Shown piece by piece: positions 1-12,239 of a DNA stretch of 64,000 nt. The notes under the pieces are model-generated. The model was not told where the DNA came from and made no database searches. It was given only the letters and a program-made list of their open reading frames with translations. The position numbers and the translations under genes are program-made. Position 1 is the first letter of the stretch. The number at the start of each line of letters is the position of its first letter. This DNA comes from Rhexocercosporidium sp. MPI-PUGE-AT-0058 (lineage: Eukaryota > Ascomycota > Leotiomycetes > Helotiales): positions 2,728,001-2,792,000 of the forward strand of contig JAGTJL010000002.1 in the NCBI GenBank assembly GCA_020746875.1, written 5' to 3'.

Positions 1-553
1 GTACGGATTCAGCCAGCTCACAGGATCCCTCGGGCTGGATTGGCTGGCCCCAAAACCCAGACGCACGAGTTGCGTCTGCATACCAAGTCACGGCTGATTG
101 GACTCAGTGAGCATCGAGATGCATCTGCGCTCCTGCCGTGCTGCATTACGGGATGAGTTTTCAGCTTCTTGTGGGCATGAGGGATATGGGGGAGGAGAGG
201 TGAGGTGAGGTAGCCTTATCAAGCAAGCTGTGCTTCTCGGTTTTTTTTTATATGGTTCTATCCCGTCATTGCCAGCCTTCTTCTTCAACGCCGTTTCTGC
301 TTTTTAGATCGTGGTCTGCGGCTAACAACTGACTTGCTCCTCCGTTCGCACTCTGTTGGAAAGCTTTTCGGGCTTTGAACTTGCCTTCTCTTGCATGCTA
401 ACCCCACTCTCTGAGTATCTTCGACTCGTCTCGAGCCTTGCGTTGTCGCATTTTCAGTTCGAGGGAAAGGAGAATAGGAGTCATCCTGTCGGTGCAACGA
501 CCTGGCTATCGCTGGGAAGTGAGACTTGACGTCGAGCTGAAGGCGCTGCTGGC
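1..553. other. Upstream flank and presumed leader of the ankyrin gene
   Basis: No gene supported. Only short open frames with low-complexity translations occur. The stretch holds a T-run at about 239-249, and its 3' part presumably contains the promoter and 5' leader of the ankyrin/CorA-like gene beginning at 554. No clear TATA element was identified. Confidence 0.5.
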
Positions 554-3500
554 ATGATGGAAAGGACCGGCGAGAATACTGGAGTCAGAGACACACCAGC
601 TATTCATATCATTGGTAAAGCGCACCCGGAGTTGGACAAGGAATTACTGTCTGCAGCGGGGAGAAAGGAGACGCATTCGCCTGAGATCGAAGATTTGTTG
701 AAGCGAGGAGCTGATATCGACGTGCAAGACGAGCTCAATGGGAGAACACCATTGCACATTGCCTCACGTGGTGGAGACGAGATGTGGGAAGTTGTTGAAG
801 CATTGCTCCGGTTTTGTCCAAACGTGGACATTCGGGATACCAATGACGAAGAAACAGCTTTAGGTATCGCTGCCACCCACGGTTTTGAGGTAATTGCGAG
901 GATCCTGTTGAATAATGGGGCGGAGTATAACACGAGAGACAAGGCAGCTAAAAGAGCACCTTTGCATCTCGCGATCCGTAACGGACATCTCGGAGTCGTC
1001 CAGGCACTGCTCGAAGCATCGAAGCAGCGGCTTAAAGACAATAGGGAAGGTTTGAATCTCAATGCGACAGACAAATTTGGGAGGACTCCTCTTCATCTTA
1101 CTGTCAGCGACAAGGAGAAACTTGACATTGTGCAGGCTCTACTTGATGACTCGACCCAGCGGCCGAATCTCGACGTACAAGACGAAGACGAAAACACGCC
1201 CCTCCATATTGCTGCCACCAAGGGTTTCGAGGACGTTGCAAAGATGCTGGTAAGGAATGGAGCCCATCTTGGTATGCGAGACAAACTCAATAGCAGAACT
1301 CCATTGCATCTAGCTGTCCGCAATGGACATCTCGGGATTGTGCAGGCCCTGTTTGACTCAAGTCAACGACCGGTCCCCGACAAAAAAGGACTAGATATCA
1401 ACGCAAAAGATAGGTTTCTCCGAACAGCTCTGCACATTGCTGCCCAGGTTGGAAGCAACGATATCGCTGTAGCCTTATTAGGCCACCATCCTGGAGTGAT
1501 TGATAGAGACGAGGACGGAAACACGCCATTGCATCTTGCCGCCTGGTATAAGAATAGTGATGTCGTTGAAACTTTGTTGAATAACAGCCATTCAGGTGTC
1601 AACTTGAAAAATGAGAAGGAAGATACGCCGTTGCATTATGCTGTCAAGAATAGAGAGCAAGGTAAAGAAGCAGCAGTCAAAAAAATCATCAGGGCCCTGT
1701 TGAAAGCAGGAGCTCATATCGACTCTAAGAATAAGATCGACGAAGAAACACCATTGCATATCGCCGCTCGAAATGAATCTGAGGGTGCTGTCAGAGCTCT
1801 CCTAAATTACGACAAACCTGGGGATGTGGTCAGGGATGGCTCAAGTCAAAAAACAGCTGGCAGCAGCAAGCAGCCATCACCTGGTGAATTACCTCCAAGT
1901 ATCCAGGGACCGTCGGCCGATGTCAACATGAAAAACATACGGGGCTTCACTCCACTTCAAATTGCAATCCGCCATAAGAATGCCCCCATTGCTCGTTTGA
2001 TGCTGGAGCGAGTACCTTCTGAAGAGCATTTGAACCAAATCACCCAGTCTGGCAAAACCGATCTCGAGTTTGCACTCCGGAACGGTAATGTTGAAATTGT
2101 AAAACTTTTCCTGGACCCGTCCCGGCCGACGACCAAAGAAGTGTCCAAAGAAGTGAACAAGACTTGGTCGGACTTGTACACACCTCTGTCTTGGGCTGCG
2201 AAGAAAGGTCATCCGGACTTGGCGGCTGTATTACTTGAGAACAATGCCGACACGGAGTGGAAGGGAACGGATGATTGGACTGCTTTGCATTATGCATCCG
2301 CCGAGGGCCATGCTGATATTGTTCAACTTCTGCTGAGTTGGAACGCGGATCCGTTTGCAAGAACTCGAACACAAAGCGGGTCGGGTAAGGGCGACACACC
2401 ACTGTCCCTGGCAGCAGCCAAGATCCATGAGAAAGTCGTTCAAGTTCTTTTGCGTTTCCTAAGGACTGAAACACCAAACGATCAGCCATCAATAGCCCGT
2501 TTCTTAGGATACGAGGAGAGTACTGGATCAGATAGGGACCCCTATAGCGATGAGGCGATGAGAGGTGCAGCGGAACACGAAGAAGCACACGAGCTGGTCA
2601 AAATCGTTCTAAAGAAGCGGGATACAACGTTGCTGAAAGCAGATACCTCATATTCACGGTCCTCAAAAATGCGTGATCTCCAGGCCAAGATCGACGTTGA
2701 GGTGAAATGTTCAACCGGAAAGGACTCTTGGGATGCTTTGAGTTGGGCTGTCTATTGTGGTCAGCTTGAGTTAGTCGAACGGCTGCTACCTGCTTACAAC
2801 AAGAGTGATGCGCTTACACAGACGGCGAGAGAGTCTGCAAAGCTCATGGCTAATAACATTTCCAGGGTAATACACTCATATCTGACCACAGCAAAGATGA
2901 TCAAGCCAGAACGCCACAATGATGCTGGCTTGGAAAAGTCAGAAGATTCATTGCATCGCCCTGATACGGGTGGCAGACGCCCGCAGTCTGCCAGTAGCGA
3001 TCATTTTGTAGAGCGAGAGGACGGGCGGTTGAGCAGCACCGACGAAACACAGTTCTACGAAAACATTGACAGGATCGAGGAGGAGTACTTGAGTATCTGT
3101 GATTCGGTGCTCTTCCACAGCAAAGTCCAGTTGAATCCCGGGGTGGTAAGAATAGCCGATTCAAACAAGTCACTACCCAAACCCAAACTGGATGATACTA
3201 CTAGGGAAAGTATTGATGGCTTTTTTGCTGGGATCATCGACATCTACAACGATAATGGGGGTGTGGCATTTCTTCGCCGTTCGCGAAGAGTAGGCAGTGT
3301 CCTATACGACAAGGGAGCAACAGCGATCATGGAATCGGCTCGCGTGCCGCTCTCGAGGAATCGGGTGGCATCCGAGAAAGGACAGGATGCAGGTGGTAAA
3401 GACAAGGAACGCTATCATACGAATGACCTGAGACTCCGTTGGGTCCATCTTCCTGCCAACAATGTAAGTATTTCGCGTAGCGGACTAGTCTGTAAAACTC

Positions 3501-5898
3501 GTACAGGGCTTGTGCTGATTTGCTGTATAGATGCAATGGATGGAGGTATGCTAGTCAACGTGTGTTACCTCTGCAGTCCAGCTGACAACACTTCCGTAGG
3601 ACTTTGTTCTGCGACTTATCTTCGATAACACCAACGACGACAAACGCACTCTAGAGCGATCCAACAGCTACGCGAGCACCAAAGACTTCTTGTGGCAAAG
3701 CTACCACGAACTTCCAAAGGGTGGCTCGCAAGTCCACTTCATGAAGCCAGCATGTGTGGTAATTACATCTTACAGAACATAGACGGTGGAAAATGCAAGC
3801 TGACTGCTCCTTTTCAAGAAACAACCAAAAGAGCCCACGTCAGAATCAAGTAAAGATGATAAGTCAAGCAAGAAAAAGGAGAAATCGGACTCGGCAGTAA
3901 AAAGCGAAAAGCAAGAGAAAGGTAAAGCTGAATCGACGAGAAAGTCGTCCAAGGTAGATCCCAAGTCTGAGCGAACAGCAAAATCTGCCATTCCAAGCAC
4001 ACCTGAGGTTCTGGCGTTATATGTAGGTTCCTTTGAGATGATAATGATTCTGCTCGAGTCTCTGACCAGTTCCTAGATGCCGTACTTGACTTTCAGCACC
4101 CTCACAGAAGCCGAATGCTTACTAGATTGCGACCCGCCACTAATTGAACCTAGACTGGCCTTGATCCCCAAAAGCGAGTCATATCAAAGCTTATTTGACA
4201 CTTACAAGGGAAAGGTAGTCCATGGTTCACGAACTTTAGATGAATTCTTCTACAATTCCCTGTCTGATGGAGATGCTAAGGCAGATCTGAATCTGCGGAA
4301 TAAAGATCAAGTAACATCGAAAAGAATCCTCGATATTGACAATAGTGGCAAATGGACAATCATCAGAATCGATCAGTTATGGTTGTGGGTCATCGACGAT
4401 AGTGAGTATCTCATGCCTCGCTTAAAGAACACATATCTGACAACGACTCCCCTTCAGAGACCATCCTTAGCTCTTCCACTCATCGTCTAGATAACGAGGA
4501 AGATCCAGTCCTCGAGGAAATCTGGAAACATATGAATTCCGAGGAAGTCCGAGAAGGGAGAGTAGCATTGCCGTCTTCGCCCTATGAGATGGCCAAATTC
4601 ATCACAGACTTCTGTATTGACTTCTTTGATCACTCTACCTGTTCTGTTGGTCGGATGAGAGAATCAATGCACGAGATATACAAGAACTCGATAAACAAAA
4701 CGGTACGTCCTACTAGTATGCTATATGCGGTCTGGTCTTCATTTTCTTATTATTGGTTAGGCTAGGGATGAGGCGCAACTATTCGACAAATTCAAAAATA
4801 AGATTAAAAAAAATATCTCGAACGTGCAACCTACATTGGCCACGGAGAAAGGCAAAACTAAGCAGGGAAACGATGTCGATGCGGAAGAAAAAGCCAAGCA
4901 GCAAGTAAAACAGAATTTCGAGTCAATTGAGGAAGCATCGGCGCGTCTCAAGGATATCAAAGATATCCGTGATGAGCTGAACATGCTCAAGGCTGTCCTC
5001 GCCCAACAGAAGAGTGTCTGGAATGAGTTGTATTGTATCACGACTGAGACGGGCGAGTTGAAAGGTCCTGCTTATGCTATTAACAATATTGTCGAGATGG
5101 ACAAACACGCTGGTAGGGTCCAGGAGGCAGTGAGTATTGCTATCTACCAAGAATTCTCTCTCTAATTGATGCTGGGCTGATTTCGACAGGTGCTCTCGGT
5201 CCTGGGCCTGGAGCAGAATGAAGCGTCGATGCAGGAAGCCATGTCGTCGAGAGAGCAGGCACAGGAGTCCATACGTCAAGGAAGAACCCTCATGGTTTTC
5301 ACGATAGTGACGATTTTCTTCGTAAGACTCCCACCCAATACCACGAATGCGAATGTGTCCGGCATGTTAACATACGCACCACTTTAGTTGCCGGCATCGT
5401 TTCTCGCGTCGCTCTTTGCGTTGGATATAGCTGTTTTCCCTCATGCGGGAGACAGTCTTGCGTGGCCGAACTGGGCCTTTGCTGTTATCTGTAAGTCAAG
5501 AGCTAGATTCTCAGATCGGAAGACTGAGTTTGATTATTGACTTTTATCGTGTAGTTGGCCTCACTCTGGCTTTATCTACCATCATCATCGCCCTGGCTTT
5601 CTACATCGACTACCTTAAGAAACTGTTTTCTCGCATTCTAGACTTGTATCACGCACTTCTACCTCATAACAAGACAGGAGTAACAGCGGAGGGCACACAA
5701 ACGGAGCCGAATATGACGGCTGCAGTCGGTGACAGGGAATTTCAGCTCGTGAAGGAATATTCGGGAAGAACACATTCTTCACTCGGACGCAGGAGATCGG
5801 ATTCTATCGGTGCTGAGAGCAGGATGTCGCATAAGAGTCGTAGTATTTTTAGGGGTGGGAAGGGGAGGGATGCGTCAGGTATGATATCACTAGTGTGA
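554..5898 (+). CDS. Ankyrin-repeat protein with C-terminal CorA-like membrane domain
   Basis: Ten exons: 554-3463, 3531-3545, 3600-3758, 3819-4022, 4077-4401, 4458-4702, 4761-5129, 5190-5321, 5388-5490, 5555-5898, giving 1601 residues. All junctions keep frame with GT-AG ends. Residues about 65-670 are a long ankyrin array with repeated TPLHxA cores and a second block near 720-760. After exon 2 comes the signature LPANNMQWMED, a KPACV segment and a lysine/serine-rich linker in exon 4. The CorA-like part then shows RTLDEFFYNSLSD, IRIDQLWLWVIDDKT and a charged coiled helix in exon 7. Two C-terminal membrane segments follow (TLMVFTIVTIFFLPASFLASLFALD and GLTLALSTIIIALAFYI, written here only as landmarks). 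Fungal proteins with this order are annotated as ankyrin proteins with a CorA/ZntB-like domain. Cation transport is inferred and not certain, because the canonical GMN loop is replaced by ALD. The tail is about 90 polar residues. Exon 2 is only 15 nt. Confidence 0.88.
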
Positions 5899-6511
5899 AC
5901 ATCTGGTGTTAGATATGGATGAATGGACTGGGAGTTTTGTATAGAGACAAGGGCTGGATCTGAAGACAGATCTTGGGGGATGACAGACTACTGGACTCAA
6001 ATACACCCTTCCATAGAGATGCCTATTCTCCCATATTGAACCTGTACTTTCAGCTTCTGTAGACCCCGGAGAGGATCTCTGGACGTGATGATAGCCACGA
6101 TATTATGGTACTAGGCCATAGCCACACGGTCAGCTGTGAGATGATTTCCAATCGTCTTCAACTCGACTTGATAGATTACGTAGACGATGACTGCAGTTCT
6201 GTGACACGACAGGGTCGCTTTGGAGCCACAGAGACTGACAATGACGAGTACGAGGAGTTACTAGAGACCATATTACTGTTCTTCTCTTACATGGTATGCT
6301 GGTCTGCCCGAGTAGACGCCGAATGAAGACTCCTGCTATACCACCGGTATCACGCGGATACGGTAGTAAGAGACAAGCAAGCAAGATAGGCTCTGAAAAG
6401 AAAACGTCACTGGCTCATCATCATCTCACACAGGACGTCTCGTAGTTGACTCACCAAAAGCAACCCTCCATATTTATGCAAAATCGGCAAGTACTCCATT
6501 TTCCAGCCGCT
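5899..6511. other. Convergent intergenic region
   Basis: Lies between the 3' ends of the ankyrin/CorA-like gene and UTP12, so it should hold both 3' UTRs. A 73-codon frame at 6105-6326 has no recognisable domain and is not called. Nothing else seen. Confidence 0.6.
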
Positions 6512-9438
6512 CTATGCTATCTGTACAAAACCGCGCTTTTTCGTGCCCTCCGTCTCCTTTTCCCAGGTATCTTCATCAACATAATCCTTAACACCCTTCT
6601 GCACCACCTGCGACCCGATGACTCGCAACGCCGCGAGATTAAAGCCCATCTCGTCCTTCTGCCTCTTCAACGCTCGTCGGAGATTCACTCTGATATCCTC
6701 CAGCACCGGCCGCATCGTCTTGCTCGCAACGATTTGTCGATGATGCGTCCTCAGCATGAACAGGTGTATACGACAGGTCAGATGGATATTCATGGACCGC
6801 GTGGAGAAGATGTGGATGAATGTGAATAAGCTAGGCAGCTTGGAGAATGGCAGGACGAGTAATGCGTCGTGGAGTGCTGCTGCTTTGATACTCTGGAGGA
6901 CTTGTAGCACATGCTGCTCGGCGCTGATACCTCCAAGGGCTGTATATAAGATGTTTCGAGATGGCGGCGCGATATTGGGTTGTGAGATCTTTGCTTCTTC
7001 CCATTCCCTCACCACAGCCAGATCCGCCATTCCAAGTTCCAAAGCCTCGGCAATCTTCTCACCAGCTGTGAGAGTTTCACTCGTTTGTTTCCCAACATCT
7101 CCAAACTCGGTATCGTCCTCGTTGTCTTTGTCCGGCTCAAGGGATGCCAGAAGAGTGTTTTCGTAGAGCTCCTCGAGCTCCTTTTCCTTTTCTTCTTCCA
7201 GGAATATCTGCTCGTCCGTCTGTTCCCAAACTCGGATACTCTTGTCGTGACTCGCGCTCACAAGGAAGTTTCCAGTCTTGCTGACAGCCAGTGCCCAGAT
7301 CTCGCCATGGTGACCGTCAAGTCTCTGGATCTGCTCGAACTTGTCCCCGTCCCAGTACCGGATCATCTTATCTTTGCTGCTGCTGAAGAAGTGGTGGCCG
7401 TTGCCGTCTTGGTTGTGCGGTACGAAGGCAACTTGAAGAATACTGTCTTGATGGGCAAAGAATGCCTTGTGGCAGTCTCCGAACTCGAGACCCCAGAGCC
7501 GGACATTCTTGTCGGCAGAGCAAGTCACGATGAGCTTGCTGTCAAAGGAGATATCCATGCTCAGTACTGGTAGCTTGTGACCATATAGGTTCAAGAAGAG
7601 CTTCAAAGAGTCCACGAAGAAGACTTTGACGGTATTGTCTAATAGAGCGACTGCGAGTAAGCGCGCATCTGGTGAGAACCGAATACTGAGGATGTCATCG
7701 GAGACTTTCAGGGTTCGTGTGTGGGAAAGCTTCAGTCGAGGAGTCGTTCGCTTCGTCCCAGGAATCTCCTCTTGCACAACTTCAAAATTCCAAAACTTAG
7801 CTGTCTTATCTGCACTTCCAGAGACAAGTGATCTCCCGTCGGGGTGTACTTGTAATGACCACACGGCGCCCTCATGTGCGTCTACTTTATCGAGCTTGGA
7901 GGCTGATGCAATATCAAAAAGTTCCAGTTCTCCAGACTTCGTCCCAATAACCACAATCTTGTCTCCAGGTAGAAATGCGCAACACAGCGCATATCCACAC
8001 TCGAAAGTGCGAATGCACGTTCTTGTGCGTACGTTCCATATCTTGAGACCACCATTAGACGCTGATGCCAGCATCTTGTCGTCAGAACTCAGAGCTAGAG
8101 ATCTGATATCTGCTCTGTGACCTGGCAACTCAACTGCTAGTGACCGAGAATAGTCGGGCATTTCATCACTCTTCGACTTCTTGCTCTTCTCTTTTGTTGG
8201 TATTGTGTAGACCTCAAGCTGATTATTTGTTGTCGCGGCCAGGAATTGCATAGGTTTCGAGCCCTTGGTTTTAATCCAGTCCATGGATCGCACTTTGCCT
8301 CCAGTTCTCACAACAACGTATGAAACGAAGATGTCAGTAATTTCAGCCGTCGATATATCTGACGGCTCGTCCGCCGCATCGTCCACATCCATCTTTTCTC
8401 CTGCCGTGGCCAACTTTTCACGCCTTCTCTTGCGCTTCCGTGTCAAAACCTTCTTGACCTCCTCCTCAGATCGTATCCTCCAGACCTCAACAGCTTTTTC
8501 TGACCCATGTACGGCAAAATAGTCATGTCGTGGGTGAAAACTGACTTCGAGGGCCTTGTCCTTGCCTTGGCCGCGTAGCACACCTCTGCTCTTCAGGAAG
8601 TGTTTTTCTGCTACCTCATTGGGACTTCTCGAGAACTCGGATAGACCAAAGGTATCGATTGACCAAACGGTCAATTCTCCATCATTCCCAGCAGTAACAC
8701 ATGCAGCTCCATCTGGTGACACCCCTAAGGCCCAACACTCTCCATTTGACTGTGCAGCGTGGGTCTCTATACAATGGCGAGAAGCGATATCCCAGATTTT
8801 TATAAGGGCGTCCTTTCCAGTGGTCAGAAGAAAGCCTTCTGAGGTGTTTGAGTCGTCAAACCCAGCGACTGTTAATTCCCCATGCTCATCAACAGTCCCC
8901 TGTGCTTCTGGTTGAAGAAACTGGAGGCCTGTAATCTGATCCTTATGGCCCCTCAACTTGAACAGCCCTACTTCGGCGACCAAATCCCATAGAATCACAT
9001 CTGTATCCTTGGAGCCGCTGGCAAGCCTCGTTCCAGACTTATCGAATACCAGGCGTGTGATCGCGGACCGATGTCCATTGAAGCTGACTATGAGGGTTGC
9101 AATTTTCGAGTCCCATATTCGTATACTGCCGTTCTCATGCCCTACTGCGAATATGTCCTTGTCGACCTTGCTTTGCGCAATAGCAGTAACTTGCGACCTG
9201 CAGTCCTTGTCTGCCCATCGACTTAACAGCTCGCCCTTCTTGATATCCCAGCACAAAACCTCCTCGTTGGCAGCTGCGACTGCTATTCCAGTACTCCGCG
9301 ACGATTCGGCCCAGACAACATTTGAAGCACTCGAATTGACAAGTCCGAAGGTCCTCGAATGCTCGTATTTCCTGGAGACATTAGCTGGAGTTTCAGAAGC
9401 AGGCAAACTGAAATATCTTACAAATATGATTTGACCAT
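6512..9438 (-). CDS. UTP12: U3 snoRNP / SSU processome WD40 protein Utp12 (Dip2, WDR3)
   Basis: Two exons on the minus strand: 9438-9422 (17 nt, MVKSYL) and 9371-6512, with a 50-nt intron at 9421-9372; 958 residues. The uninterrupted frame can be read upstream to 9484, but that start gives an unrelated N-terminus. Splicing gives MVKSYLKYEHSRTFGLV, the usual family start. Many WD40 blades follow (for example VLCWDIKKGELLSRW, ASGSKDTDVILWDL, SASHDKSIRVWEQ), then an acidic helical linker and the C-terminal Utp12 domain (about residues 830-935). The family forms the UtpB subcomplex in the nucleolus and is needed for 18S rRNA maturation. Length fits the family (about 940-960). The start lies 314 bp from the divergent ARPC2 gene. 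Confidence 0.95.
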
Positions 9439-9752
9439 CTTTACATTCTGCAGCTACAGATTCTAGACTGAGTAGAGACTGCACCGGTAAGTGGAATACA
9501 AAGAGCGGGGTCTTCTTGTACCCGGCGCAAAAGTGCTTGTTGATCTCCGAACTTTTTTTGATACTTTTGATTTTCTTGCACCTACTTTATTAGTGCTGCA
9601 GATAAGCACGAATGCGCAGATCGTGGAACGACTATAAACAGTTAGCTCGATTCTGCCCCACGTCGTCAGCCCGCCTCCAGACGAAGCACTTCGGAATAGC
9701 CTCAACCAGGAGCATTAGAACGAGGACAACAGCTCCTTGAGACGTGCCCACG
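9439..9752. promoter_or_regulatory. Shared divergent promoter UTP12 / ARPC2
   Basis: These 314 bp separate the start codons of two divergently transcribed housekeeping genes, so both promoters and both leaders must fit here. No TATA box was recognised. The regulatory role is inferred from gene orientation. Confidence 0.6.
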
Positions 9753-10961
9753 ATGTTGCTGCTCGACTACCAGAATGTCCTGATCCAATCAGTGCTCACA
9801 GAGCGATTCTCAGGGTGAGTGAGCCTGCTTGGACGACCATCACTCGACCCCTCCAACTGATCGATTTCCAGTGCTGCCCCAGTCAACATCGACCAGACAG
9901 TCTCGGATTTCGACGGGGTTACTTTCCACATCTCAACTCCCGAATCAAAGTCGAAAATCGTGGTGTCGATACAAGTCAAGTGCTACAATGAGCTGTTGAA
10001 GTACGGCGCACAGCAGGTCCTGGAACGCGAATATGGCCCATATGTTATTGCACCGGAAAGTGGCTACAACTTCTCTGTGCAGGTGGACTTGGAGAGCCTA
10101 CCAGAGGAGAAAGGTTAGGAGCTCTCTCTCAGTTCAAGATACCTACTGACTTTCGTGCTCCCACAGAAGCTAGAGATGATTTGATTCGAAGAGTATCTCT
10201 CATGAAACGAAACGCAATGGCCGCGCCCTTCGAGCATGCATTTGATGAACACCACAAGCTTGCAGAGGAAGCCTCCAAGTTCACTTCGGAAGAGGCGCCA
10301 CAAGGCGTCCGGGAAGGTGGGGAGGTTATGGCAATTCATTATCGAGACGAGGAAGCCATCTTTATCAAGGCCAGCCACGACCGAGTCACAGTGATCTTCA
10401 GTACCATATTCAGAGAGGAAACAGACAGAGTCTTTGGGAAGGTCTTTATCCAGGAATTCGTTGATGCTCGGAGAAGAGCAATCCAAAATGCCCCGCAAGT
10501 TCTGTTCCGAACCGATCCTCCATTGGAGCTCCAAAACGTGCCAGGCGTGAAAGATTCTGGAAATGGAGAGATTGGCTATGTGACGTTTGGTGAGTGAAAG
10601 CTACTCGCCATTTTTAAAATCCACTGACATCGTACAGTTCTCTTTCCAAGACACTTGACCCGTCAGCGACGTGACGAGGTCATCTCTCACATTCAGACCT
10701 TCCGAGACTACTTCCACTACCATATCAAAGCTTCCAAGGTACAAAAGCTTCTCTACTTGTACCGCTTATCCGCTAACATACTCAAGGCCTATATTCATTC
10801 TCGAATGCGTAGACGCACCGCTGATTTCTTGCAAGGTAAGCTCAAATCTGCAAGATATAGGACTATAGCTAATTTGAACAGTCCTACGGAGAGCACGCCC
10901 AGAGAACGAGGAGAAAGAGAGGAAGACCGCAAGCGGAAGAACTTTCAAGCAGGGAAGCTGA
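9753..10961 (+). CDS. ARC35: Arp2/3 complex subunit 2 (34 kDa subunit, Arc35)
   Basis: Six exons: 9753-9814, 9872-10113, 10167-10589, 10638-10738, 10787-10835, 10882-10961. The product begins [19 protein letters not shown] and ends after an Arg/Glu-rich tail. Family landmarks are [35 protein letters not shown], the central [19 protein letters not shown] segment, GYVTFVLFPRHL and the C-terminal helix [24 protein letters not shown]2 forms the core of the seven-subunit Arp2/3 complex, contacting the mother filament during branched actin nucleation at endocytic patches and the hyphal tip. The five introns are about 45-57 nt, all in frame. Length is normal for the fungal family. Confidence 0.95.
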
Positions 10962-11082
10962 ACGACCTGTTGATGAACATTGGGCGTATTAAAAATACAA
11001 AACTGTTATCCAAGCTCCCAACTCCAAACCCTCAGACCGTGGTATCACAAACGTCGCCAGCAAACACCAGTAACCAAGACTA

Positions 11083-11406
11083 CTATGAGTAAAAAACCAT
11101 CTTCCACCAGCTAACATCCCCATTGTCCTTCTTGAAGAACGAAGTATAGACTCCTGCTCCGGAGCTAAGATGTGTGTCAGTTACAATGTCCACGATTTCG
11201 CTGGAGTCAGTCTTGAAAACTTACTTGGCATGATCAATTCTCTTCTGCAGTTTCTTGTCCTTTTTCTCCTGCTCCTTCTGAGCTTTTGCCATGCGCTCTT
11301 TGCGCACTCGTTTCCGCTCCGCTTTCTCTTGCTCGGGTGTGAGTGGTGCGGGTGGTTCGACGACTGTTGGCTTGAAGCCGAGTCTTTCTTTGAATGATGT
11401 GGGCAT
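11083..11406 (-). CDS. Small basic/acidic protein of 87 residues, unknown function
   Basis: Two exons, 11406-11225 and 11164-11083, joined across a 60-nt intron (GTAAGT donor, TTAG acceptor). The first exon encodes [13 protein letters not shown], a short proline segment and a strongly charged helix rich in Glu, Lys and Arg (about residues 24-58) that may form a coiled coil. The second exon adds a hydrophobic C-terminus ending [11 protein letters not shown]. Without splicing the frame stops right after DHAK, so the intron is needed for this end. I do not recognise a named family. Start context and splice signals support a real gene. It lies 3'-to-3' with ARPC2, 121 bp apart. Confidence 0.7.
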
Positions 11407-11917
11407 AGTGTGTGAGTGTGAATGTATTGACTCTGGAGAAGACTGCGGGGTGGTTGGTTGGATGGATGGAGTAGGGGTAAAGGAGACGATAATTCAAGCA
11501 GCGAGTGGATGTCGAGTACGTGCTTGTAAGTGAGAGAAGCGAAATATCTTTCGACTTTCGTATGATCGATATAGATGATATGTGGGTGCCAAAGCTTTCC
11601 TATCACGCTGACGAGTCCAAAGCTATATACCCCAATGCTTCCCCCGTGAATCGATCCGCCTGCCAAGTGAGGCTTGTAATAATCTCTTGGTATTTTTACG
11701 AAGTTCGAGGTTGTTGCGAGGCTCCCTCAACCGTGGTGTGGCGCATGAGGCTGCGCTTTGCGGCGGCGGCGCTTGGCATTAATGGTTGTGTTGGTCTTTG
11801 ACAGCATGTTGGAACATCATCACGAAACGCGATGGAATGCCTTGCTGGTGAGTAGGGGAATGTTGGTAAATGTGCCTATCATGATCATGGGTATTGACTT
11901 CTGAAAGAGAAGATTTT
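11407..11917. other. Intergenic stretch
   Basis: No gene supported. It probably carries the promoter of the 87-residue protein (minus strand) and the 3' region of the candidate secreted protein. Short open frames here overlap on several strands and have biased composition. Confidence 0.5.
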
Positions 11918-12180
11918 CTAATGCCCTTCCTCAGTAGGAATGCAGGCAGTCTTCAGTCCGAGCTGAGTTGAGTGGCTGGGAATCAAGATCTTACATGGTC
12001 CAAGAAGCCCTTGCATGAGTCAATCAACTTTTGGAGATGTTGTTCTAAGTTATGATGAAAAGTTTTGGGTAGACTTTTGTGATATGGTTGAGTATCTGGA
12101 ACTTGACCTAGAATAACTGCCGAGGCTGAAAAGTCGAGAGAGACAAACGCAAGGGCCAAGAAGTAAACAGATATCTTCAA
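11918..12180 (-). CDS. Candidate small secreted protein
   Basis: Exon 12180-11995 begins MKISVYFLALAFVSLDFSASA, a clear signal-peptide pattern (basic start, hydrophobic core, small residues at the predicted cleavage after about residue 20-21). Unspliced it ends at 65 residues (stop at 11985-11983). A GTAAGA donor at 11994 and an AAG acceptor at 11951 allow a 44-nt in-frame intron. Joining to 11950-11918 gives 72 residues ending in TACIPTEEGH, with a second cysteine. The mature part is polar with no known domain. Upstream, on the start side, lies a doubled TTCTAGAA element. Function unknown; small secreted proteins of fungi are often effectors or cell-wall components, but nothing here proves that. 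The intron is near the lower size limit. Confidence 0.45.
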
Positions 12181-12218
12181 GGGGATTTTTTCTTTGGTGG
12201 GAGACTACAGATCAGGAG

Positions 12219-12239
12219 TTCTAGAATTTCTAGAATTTC
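12219..12239. promoter_or_regulatory. Heat-shock-element-like double palindrome
   Basis: TTCTAGAA at 12219-12226 is repeated at 12228-12235 and followed by T and TTC. Each unit is an inverted TTC/GAA pair as bound by Hsf1, but the units are spaced by one base instead of two. A TATAAAAG box on the plus strand follows at 12252-12259. It lies between the candidate secreted protein (-) and LCL3 (+), so either gene could respond. The role is inferred. Confidence 0.35.

Noticed and set aside
9439..9484. Upstream ATG giving a 990-residue UTP12
   Set aside because: The added N-terminus matches no Utp12. A spliced start MVKSYL fits the family and uses a normal GT-AG intron.
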